From positions 382,997 to 446,996 of the forward strand of contig CAVONV010000035.1 of the NCBI GenBank assembly GCA_963697355.1: 64,000 nt of DNA. Reading direction: 5' to 3'. Origin of the DNA: CAVONV01 sp963697355 (GTDB lineage: Bacteria; Acidobacteriota; Vicinamibacteria; Marinacidobacterales; DATDRI01). This document shows positions 56,745 to 64,000 of this stretch, piece after piece; positions within the stretch are counted from its first letter, which is position 1, and each line of letters begins with the position of its first letter. The translations under genes were made by a program, and so were the position numbers. A model generated the notes under the pieces. It saw only the letters and a list, made by a program, of their open reading frames with translations, did not search any database and was not told the DNA's origin.

Positions 56745-58696
56745 TCAGCCCTGGCAGTTGCCGTCGGTGCACCAGATCTGCGGCACGTAGTGGCGGCCGG
56801 CGATGATCGGGCGCAGCAGCGCACCCTCCGGCGCCGTCTGCGCCCCGACGTTGTTGACGTTCTGGTTGCTGAACACGCCCCACAGCGTCCACGTGGTCCA
56901 GAGGTTCCAGACGTTCTCGGCGAACGCCCGGTTGATCGCCTCGGCGGCCTCACGCCGGACCGTCGGGGTCGGGACTCTGACGCTGGACGACCAGGTTCTG
57001 GTCGATCACGGGGTCCTGGAACCGGCCGAAGTTCAGCGCCAGCGAGCCCATCGGCGAGGCGGTACCCGAGAACCACCAGAGGAACTGCACGTCCGGGTCG
57101 GTGCCACCGTGGTTGCGCCAGCCCTGGGCCTGGAACGCACCGACGAGGGCGAGGCCGATGTACTGGCCCTGCTCGATCGGGGCGATCGACACCTCGATCT
57201 CGCCGCCGAAGGCATCGTCCCACATGCTGGCGATCAGCTGGTTGGTCTCGACGTTGAACGGGTCGTTGGTGGTGTTGAACGTGAACTGGATCGTGTCGGT
57301 CCCGGCGTCGGTCTTGCACTGCTCGAACTCCGCCTGGGCAGCGTCGATGTCGAACTGCGGGTAGCCGCTGTCCTCGAGGTAGCCGAGCGCACCCGGCGGG
57401 AACGGACCGTTCGCCGGGACGGTCAGCCCGGCGCCGCGCTCGTCGGCGAGTGCGCTGGTTGTCGATCGCGTGGGCGAGCGCCTTGCGGCAGCTGAGGTGG
57501 ATCAGCGGGTTGGCGGCGTTGGAGCCGTCGGGGTCCATCGGTACTGGTGCGTCGAGGCCCTGCAGCGCGGCGATGCGTCGGGTTCTCACCCTGGGCGACG
57601 TTCAGCAGGATGTAGTTCGTCTCGCCGAAGTCGTTGGCGACGATGCTCTTGAGATCGCCGTCGTCCGTGGAACGCGGCGATCTCGTCGCCGTTGGCGGTG
57701 TGGATGATGTCGAACTGGCCGGACTGCAGCGCCGCCGAGCGGCGACGCGATGTCGACGGCGACGACGAGCTCGATCTCGTCGAGGTACGGCAGCTCCTCA
57801 CCGGTGATCCCGTTCGGGCCACGCCAGTAGTCCTCGTTGCGCTGGGCGATGAAGCTGTTGCCGTTGCCCGGGGTGTAGCTGACGAACTCGAACGGTCCGA
57901 GGCCGACCGGTGCGGCCGGGTCGCCGTCGGCGGGCAGGGCGGCGATCTCCTCGGAGAAGAACGGTGCACCTTCCGTGGCGGAACGGGACGTCGGCGAGCG
58001 ACGCCAGCCACGCCGGGCTGAACATGTACGAGCACGACGCGCTCGTCGATGCTGCAGCGAACGTCGCCGGGAACGCCGCCCACGGCGAGGCCATCGAGAC
58101 GGTGACCGTCTGGCCGTCGGCCTGGACGTCGGCGATGTTCGCCAGCGCAGGTCCGGTGAGCGAGCTGAACCGGCAGGTGTTGATGTTGAACGCGATCGCC
58201 GCACCGTCGAACGGCTCGCCGTCGTGGAACGTGATGCCCTCGCGGGCGGTCATCGTCCACTGGGTGAAGTCCTCGTTCGGCTCGAGGCTCTCGAGCAGGT
58301 TCGGGACGAACGTGCCGTCCTCGGCCGGGGCCATCAGGCTGTCGGACACGATCTGCATCACCATCATGCAGCTGATCGCGCAGCTGACGCGGTATGGCGC
58401 CCACGGGTTGGCCGAGTCGGCCTCCACGCCGTAGACGAGCTTGCCCCGCGGACGGGGCCGTCGTCGGAGACCTCGACCTCCGGCGCGACCGTGGTCGGCG
58501 CAGCGGTCTCGGCAGGCTCGTCGTCGCCGTCACTCGACTCGTCGTCGCCGGCGGTGCCGTCGTCGGTCGGTGCCTCGGTGGCGTCGGGTGCCGGCTCGTC
58601 GGCGTCGCCGTCGTCGCTGCCGCCGCACGATGCGGCGAGCAATGCGAACGCAATCGACACCGCAGAGAACATGCGGAGCTTGCGAGATGTGGTCAC
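56745..58696 (-). CDS. Peptide-type (family 5) substrate-binding lipoprotein, copy 1, heavily frameshifted
   Basis: About 640 residues after repair. GTG start with AAGGGGGATCA before it, then a lipoprotein signal FSAVSIAFALLAASC and an acidic linker. Family 5 (SBP_bac_5) sequence follows: VYGVEADSANPWAPYRVSC, DFTQWTMTAREGITFHDGEP, FEFVSYTPGNGNSFIAQRNE and SCRKALAHAID. The end is VWNLWTTWTLWGVF with a final WCTDGNCQG. Slips occur at about 58,440, 57,975, 57,735, 57,665, 57,580, 57,455 and 56,960. It is a close paralogue of the gene at 58977-60913. It delivers peptides or a similar ligand to OppBC. Confidence 0.82.
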
Positions 58697-58976
58697 TGAT
58701 CCCCCTTGCCAGTGGTCGTGTCGACGAATCCCCTTGTCACCGACGCGGCCGACTGTAGCCCACGAGGTGTGACGTCGTTCACGTCGAAGGGCGAGGAATA
58801 TTATGCGGCCTATACGCCCGGAACGCGGCGAAGCCCGGTCCGTCTGTCCTCGAACGAACCGGGCTTCGCCGCCAGGTCACCCGCAGCAGCGCTGCAGGTG
58901 GTGGTCTCGGGTGGTCACCGGGTGTCGCGTGGGCCGCCGTCGAGCGGCCGGGGCCCGGCCGGGCATCCACCGCGGG
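58697..58976. other. Spacer between the tandem binding-protein genes
   Basis: 280 bases without a recognisable gene. It may hold a second promoter for copy 1 and the rest of the operon, but no clear -35/-10 is seen. Confidence 0.35.
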
Positions 58977-60913
58977 TCAGGCTTGGCAGTTGCCGTCAGT
59001 GCACCAGACCTGGGGCATCGCGTGCCGCCCGGAGATGATCGGACGGAGCTGGTCACCCTCGGGCGTCGTCGCGAACCCGAGGTCGTTGACCTGCTGGTTG
59101 CTGAAGATGCCCCAGACCGTCCACACGTACCACAGGTTCCACACGTTCTCGGCGAACGCCCGGTTGATCGCCTCTGCGGCCTCGCGGCGTACGTCGGGGT
59201 CCGGGCTCTGGCGCTGGACGACCAGGTTCTGGTCGATCACCGGGTCCTGGAACCGGCCGAAGTTCAGCGCCAGCGATCCCATCGGCGACGCCGTGCCCGA
59301 GAACCACCACAGGAACTGCTGGTCGGGGTCGGTGCCGCCGTGGTTGCGCCACGCTTGAGCCTGGAACGCACCCGGTGAGGGCGAGGCCGATGTACTGGCC
59401 CTGCTCGACCGGGGTGATCGACACCTGCAGGTCGCCGCCGAAGGCGTCGTCGAACATGCTTGCGACGAGCTGGTTGGTCTCGACGTTGAACGGGTCGTTG
59501 GTGGTGTTGAACGTGAACTGGATCGTGTCGGTGCCGGCGTCGGTCTTGCACTGCTCGAACTCGGCGCGCGCCGCGTCGAGGTCGAACGTCGGGTAGCCGG
59601 TGTCGTCGAGGTAGCCGATCGCTCCCGGCGGGAACGGACCGTTGGCCGGTGCGGCGAGCCCGCCCCAGCGCTCCTCGGCGAGACGCTCCTGGTCGATCGC
59701 GTGCGCCAGGGCCTTGCGGCAGCTGAGGTGGATCAGCGGGTTGGCGGCGTTGGTGCCGTCGGGGTCCATCGGTACCGGTGCGTCGAGGCCCTGCAGCGCG
59801 GCGATCGTCGGGTTCTCACCCTGGGCGACGTTCAACAGCACGTAGCTCGTCTCACCGAAGTCGCTGGCGACGATGCTGTTCAGGTCGCCGTTCTCCTCCA
59901 GGCCCACGATCTCGTCGGCGTTGGAGGTGTGGATGACGTCGAACTGGCCGGACTCGACTGCGGTCGAGCGGGAGGCGATGTCGACGGCGACGACGAGCTC
60001 GATCTCGTCGAGGTACGGCAGCTCCTCACCGGTGATCCCGTTCGGGCCACGCCAGTAGTTCTCGTAGCGCTGGGCGATGAAGCTGTTGCCGTTGCCCGGC
60101 GTGTAGCTGACGAACTCGAACGCGCCGAGCCCGACCGGCGCCGCCGGGTCACCGTCGGCGGGCAGCGCGGCGATCTCCTCGGAGTAGAACGGCGCGCCTT
60201 CCGTGCGGAACGGCACGTCGGGCAGCGACGCCAGCCACGCCGGGCTGAACATGTACGAGCACGATCCGCCGGCGAACGCCGACGGGAACGCCGCCCACGG
60301 CGTGGACGTGGTGACCGTGACCGTCTGGCCGTCGGCTTGCACGTCGGCGATCCCCGCGAGCGCAGGCCCGGTGAGCGAGCTGAACCGGCAGGTGTTGATG
60401 TTGAACGCCATCGCCGCGCCGTCGAACGGTTCGCCGTCGTGGAACGTGATGCCCTCGCGGGCGGTCATCGTCCACTGGGTGAAGTCCTCGTTGGGCTCGA
60501 TGCTCTCCAGCAGCATCGGTGCGAAGCCGCCGTCGGCGATCGGCACGAGCAGCGGATCGCTGATCGTCTGCAGCACCACGTAGCAGCTGATCGCGCAGCT
60601 GACGCGGTACGGCGCCCACGGGTTGGCCGAGTCGGCTTCGATGCCGTAGACGAGCTTGCCCCCGCGGACGGGTCCGTCCTCGGAGGCCTCGACCTCCGGC
60701 GCGATGGTGGTCGGTGCGGCGGTCTCGGCAGGCTCGCCGTTCGCCGTCACCTGACTCGTCGTCGCCGGCGGTGCCGTCGTCGGTCGGTGCTTCGGTGGCG
60801 TCGGGTGCCGGCTCGTCGGCGTCGCCGTCGTCGCTGCCGCCGCACGATGCGGCGAGCAACGCGAACGCGATCGACACCGCGGAGAACACCCGGAGCTTCC
60901 TGGATGTGGTCAC
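58977..60913 (-). CDS. Peptide-type (family 5) substrate-binding lipoprotein, copy 2
   Basis: About 640 residues with two or three slips (near 60,750, 59,370 and possibly the C-terminal region). The signal FSAVSIAFALLAASC, acidic linker, WTMTAREGITFHDGEPFDGA, PGNGNSFIAQRYENYWRGPN, LIHLSCRKALAHAID and final WCTDGNCQA match copy 1 over the whole length, so the two arose by tandem duplication. The GTG start has AAGGGGG upstream, as in copy 1. It is the first gene of the Opp operon. The ligand range of the two may differ; that cannot be read here. Confidence 0.87.
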
Positions 60914-61040
60914 TGATCCCCCTTGACAGTGCGAGCCCGGCACCGTGTCGACGCCGGGCAAGGCGACTGTAGCTCAGAGGTGTGACGTCGATCACACTCG
61001 CCCGCTGGAGCGTCGGGGACTCCGGCGACGGCGCCGGCGA

Positions 61041-61477
61041 TCAGCTCTCGGGGTCGCGTGCCTCGTTCTCGGCCAGGCGCCGCTCGAGCAAGTCGAGCAC
61101 CCGCGATCGCGTCGGCGGGCACCTTGTCGAGCAGCTTGCGGAACTCCTTCGTGCCGAACGCCACCAGCACCATCGGTGTCTCGGCCACGACGCTCGCGTT
61201 GCGTGGACGGTGGCCCACCAGCGCCATCTCGCCGACCATCGTTCCCGGGGCCGACGGTGGTGACGAACTCACCGCCGATGCGCACTGCGGCGCGTCCGTC
61301 GACGATCACGTAGCAGGCGTCGCCGACCCGTCCCTGATCGATCAGCTCGGCGCCGGCGTCGAGGTCGAGGCGTTCTCCGAGCGCGGAGATCCTGCGCAGC
61401 TCGTCGTCGTCGAGGCCTTCGAAGAAGTCGATCGACGCCAGCCACGACGGATCGAGCTTGTTGTTGGATCCGAACAC
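61041..61477 (-). CDS. Cyclic-nucleotide-binding domain protein, two frameshifts
   Basis: About 145 residues after repair, a lone cNMP-binding domain without a DNA-binding helix-turn-helix. It reads LASIDFFEGLDDDELRRISA, DAGAELIDQGRVGDACYVIV, DGRAAVRIGGEFV, then (slip near 61,250) GEMALVGHRPRNASVVAET, the phosphate-binding cassette with GE and the conserved Arg. The C-terminal part is FRKLLDKVPADAIAG, then (slip near 61,100) VLDLLERRLAENEA. It probably senses cAMP and acts through a partner. Same strand as the Opp operon, 127 bases before it. Confidence 0.78.
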
Positions 61478-61575
61478 GGCACTACCTCCCCAGGGCGACG
61501 GCAGGCGAGAACCTACCGCAGTACGTCACCACCAGTACGTGACACCACCAGTACAGCTGCACCACCAGCGCTCCG

Positions 61576-62657
61576 TCACACGACGTCGGCGGCGCCGTAG
61601 AGCAGAGCGAGGTTGAACCCGCGCGCCACCCACTTCTTGGTCAGCTCGGCGGCGCGCCCGTCGCCGGCCTCGGCGAAGTCGAAGGTGCCCACGAGGCTGA
61701 GCGGCCCCGACAGCAGGTAGGCGGCCTGCTCGGCCGCGGCGTTGCGGAAGTCGGCTTCGTCCCACTCGACGCCGTTGGCGGCGAGCGCCGAGTGGTAGCG
61801 CATCAGCAGCCGTTCCGCGTGTTCGTCCTGGACGTCGACGTCCATCGAGGTGGCGAGCAGCCACACGACGTCGTACACACCGCGGCACTTCAGCGAGAGC
61901 TGGAAGTCGATCAGCGCGAAGTCGTTCGTCCCCGGCGTGAAGAACACGTTGTCGAGGCGGACGTCGCCGTGCACGAAGGTGTGCGGGCCGGCGGCGCACC
62001 GGTCGATCAGCTCCTCGAACGCTGCGTCGACCTGCGCCGCGAGGTCGAGCGAGCCGGGAGGAAGGTCGGCTTCGAGCGGAGCCAGCGCAGCCGCTCCGGC
62101 AGACACGATGGCCGGGACCGATGCCTTGTACACCGGGAGCGTCCTGGCGCGGCAGCCACTCGAGTGCCGCGAGGCGGTCCGACTCCCACCAGTCGGCGTG
62201 GAACGCGGCGAGCAGGTCGATCAGCGGCTCGGCGCGCTCCGGGGTGAGCCCGGCGAGCTGGTCACCCTCTTCGAGGTAGGCGAAGTCCTCCATCAAGATG
62301 AGGTACTCGCCGGTCGCAGCGTCGCCGGACGAGAAGTAGCACCGTGGGACCGGGAACGGGACGCTGTCGGCGACCGTGTCGTAGAAGTGGTGCTCGCGTT
62401 CGTACAACCCGAGCGCCAGCCCGACCTGGCGGTTCGCTTCTGCGGCGGTGGGGAACTTGGCGATCACGGTCGTCCGGCACGTCGCCTGCGGCGTCGGCGA
62501 CCGTCAGGTGCAGACGTCCGATCACACCGAACACGCCGACCCCGGTGCCGATGTCGTCGCAGGTGACGTCGGTGACGCGCCCTCCTCCGAGGACGTCGGC
62601 GAGCGCCTCGGTGAGGAACGCCGGGGTGAGGTCGTCGAGCGCCTGTGGCAGTGTCAT
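61576..62657 (-). CDS. Aminoglycoside-phosphotransferase/ecdysteroid-kinase-like protein, two frameshifts
   Basis: About 360 residues after repair. The kinase-like fold shows GTGVGVFGVIGRLHL (nucleotide loop), TTVIAKFPT (Lys), EHHFYDTVADSVPFPVPRCY and LILMEDFAYLEEGDQ. After a slip at ~62,140 it reads YKASVPAIVSAGAAALAPLE, the catalytic loop HGDVRLDNVFF and the metal loop ALIDFQLS. The first slip is near 62,475. This family phosphorylates small alcohols; in actinobacteria the substrate is usually unknown. ATG start at 62657. Confidence 0.8.
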
Positions 62658-62696
62658 GTGTGGGTCCCCTGTGTGATCCGGGTGCGGTGTCCGCTC

Positions 62697-62775
62697 TGGC
62701 GTGGCGGGTGTGGCGGAGGGTGTGGCGGAAGGGTGTGGCGGGTGGGTGGCAGATGGCTGGTGGGCGGGTGGCAGT
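62697..62775. repeat. GTGGCGGG-rich low-complexity stretch
   Basis: Repeated GTGGCGG/GGTGTGG words in a purine-T-rich run upstream of the phosphotransferase gene and before the D-aminoacylase. It separates two divergent genes and may be simple-sequence slippage or G-rich structure. Confidence 0.6.
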
Positions 62776-62941
62776 TCTCGGGCTGCGCTTCGCCGAGCGC
62801 CCGTCCGGACCGCGAAACTAGTGATCGACGTCCTCGCCGCTACGAGTCGGATCGCTTCGGAGCCCCGACCCGCACCGGCTCGAATCGCTGATCCCTGCTC
62901 GGATTTCGGGCCGGGACGGCCCGCTGCTCGTTGGAGATTCA

Positions 62942-64000
62942 ATGCACGACTACATCATCCGTGGCGGAACGATCGTCGATGGCGACGGCGGCACGCCGTA
63001 CACCGGCGACGTCGCCGTGCGCGACGGTCGCCTCGTCCAGGTCGGCGGTTCGATCCGCGAGGCGGCCAGAGAGGTGATCGACGCGGACGGTGCGGTCGTC
63101 ACCCCTGGCTGGGTCGACGTCCACACCCACTACGACGGACAGGTCAGCTGGGACACCGAGATCGCGCCGTCGTCGCACAACGGGGTCACGACCGTGGTGA
63201 TGGGCAACTGCGGGGTCGGGTTCGCACCGGTCGCGCCCGGCACCGAACGCGAGCTGATCGAGCTGATGGAGGGGGTGGAGGACATCCCTGGCGCGGCGCT
63301 CCACGAGGGCATGGAGTGGGGCCGGTGGGAGACGTTCCCCGACTACCTCGACTACCTCGCCGGCCGCGAGTACGCGCTCGACGTCGGTGCACAGATCGCC
63401 CACGGTGCGGTGCGCTACTACGCGATGGGTGAGCGCGGCCGTCTCAACGAGGACGCCACGGCCGACGACATCGACCGCATGGGCCAGCTCGTCGAGGAGG
63501 CGATCGAGGCCGGCGCCGTCGGGTTCTCCACCTCGCGCACGGTCGGCCATCGCTCGCTGTGGGGGACACCGGTACCGGGGACGTTCGCCGCGGACGAGGA
63601 GCTGCTCGGTATCGCCGAGGCGATGGCCCGCGCCGGCAAGGGGGTGTTCGAGATGATCCCCGCCGGCACGGTCGGCAAGATGGAGGCGCTCGGCGGCGAG
63701 CAGACCACCCAGGAAGCCGAGCACGTGCTGATGCGCAAGTTCTCCGAGGTGTCGGGGCGACCCGTGACGTTCACCCTCGTACAGTCTCCGGACTACGACC
63801 CCGACCTGTGGCGCGAGATCCTCCGGCTCACCGAGGAGGCGAACGCCGGGGGTGCGCAGTTGCGCCCGCAGGTGTCGTCACGGCCGATCGGGTTCCTCAC
63901 CGGGCTGTCCGGCTACCACACGTTCATGCGCAAGCCGACGTACCTCGAGCGGCTCGCGCCTCTCCCGCTCGCGGAGCGCGCCCGGGTGATGGCCTTCCTC
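62942..64000 (+). CDS. D-aminoacylase / N-acyl-D-amino-acid deacylase, runs off the window
   Basis: At least 353 codons, open to the right edge. It opens YIIRGGTIVDGDGGTPYTGD, then the metal-binding VVTPGWVDVHTHYDGQ (HxH) and VVMGNCGVGFAPV, whose Cys binds zinc in D-aminoacylases. VGFSTSRTVGHRS and MARAGKGVFEMIPAG follow. GGAG lies 7 bases upstream of the ATG. The family hydrolyses N-acyl-D-amino acids or similar amides. Usual length is 480-570 residues, so about a third is beyond the window. Confidence 0.88.
   Translation, partial: MHDYIIRGGTIVDGDGGTPYTGDVAVRDGRLVQVGGSIREAAREVIDADGAVVTPGWVDVHTHYDGQVSWDTEIAPSSHNGVTTVVMGNCGVGFAPVAPGTERELIELMEGVEDIPGAALHEGMEWGRWETFPDYLDYLAGREYALDVGAQIAHGAVRYYAMGERGRLNEDATADDIDRMGQLVEEAIEAGAVGFSTSRTVGHRSLWGTPVPGTFAADEELLGIAEAMARAGKGVFEMIPAGTVGKMEALGGEQTTQEAEHVLMRKFSEVSGRPVTFTLVQSPDYDPDLWREILRLTEEANAGGAQLRPQVSSRPIGFLTGLSGYHTFMRKPTYLERLAPLPLAERARVMAFL

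Overview
This window is not one natural piece of DNA. It reads as two unrelated bacterial genomes joined near base 38,660. Bases 1 to about 38,650 have moderate GC (roughly mid to upper 50s percent by eye) and look like an Acidobacteriota or similar Gram-negative soil or sediment bacterium. The clues are two long ADOP-type FtsX-like permeases, one in a PadR operon, a sulfatase fused to TPR repeats, a sortilin-like BNR propeller protein, an OmpA-domain protein and several lipoproteins. From about 38,660 to the end the DNA is clearly GC-richer and looks like an Acidimicrobiia-like actinobacterium (Ilumatobacter type). The clues are gyrB-gyrA-TadE-like-DUF3566-tRNA-Ile in the order seen in actinobacteria, and a mycothione reductase. 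At the join, the last ~65 residues of an NrfD/DsrP-like membrane subunit (minus strand) run head-to-head into a gyrB lacking its first ~165 codons.

Left part. A sulfatase-TPR gene enters from the left edge, followed by a PadR-ADOP operon with a palindromic operator, a one-domain pyruvate-kinase-like protein, a YrdC/YciO protein, a second ADOP permease, a PilZ protein, an EAL phosphodiesterase, a BNR propeller protein, a Tat-exported SelA-like PLP enzyme and an M50-like membrane protease. The centre (17.3-24.2 kb) is a tight six-gene operon: PspA/IM30, a membrane-anchored substrate-binding protein fused to OmpA, an SsuC-like permease, an SsuB-like ATPase, a two-helix membrane coiled-coil protein and a Ycf46-like double AAA+ ATPase. 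I regard this as the best candidate for an undescribed system: an ESCRT-III-like PspA with its own AAA+ ATPase, linked to a transporter whose binding protein can hold peptidoglycan. From 24.3 to 34.9 kb intact genes (MsbA-like exporter, RsbU-like phosphatase, CorA, MscS, methyltransferase) alternate with remnants: a cytochrome c peroxidase without its heme site, truncated MprF and MscS genes meeting head-to-head, a P-type ATPase tail, and a 127-base diverged copy of the operon's AAA+ Walker A region. A lipoprotein amidohydrolase and a rhodanese-fused CoA-disulfide-reductase-like gene follow, with long hairpin repeats around the latter.

Right part. After gyrBA, TadE-like, DUF3566 and tRNA-Ile come a Rossmann protein, an MgtE-like regulator with a DUF1003 protein, a NUDIX hydrolase, mycothione reductase, threonine aldolase, a complete Opp/Dpp-type peptide ABC transporter operon (two tandem binding proteins, OppB, OppC, OppF, OppD), a cyclic-nucleotide-binding protein, a phosphotransferase and the start of a D-aminoacylase. 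OppF carries an unusual two-helix membrane insertion inside its ATPase domain.

About twenty genes carry one or more single-base frameshifts while their codons on either side still encode conserved family sequence. Together with a 620-base duplication inside oppD, this points to uncorrected indel errors and misassembly more than to gene decay. Frameshifted genes are therefore given as whole loci with approximate shift positions.
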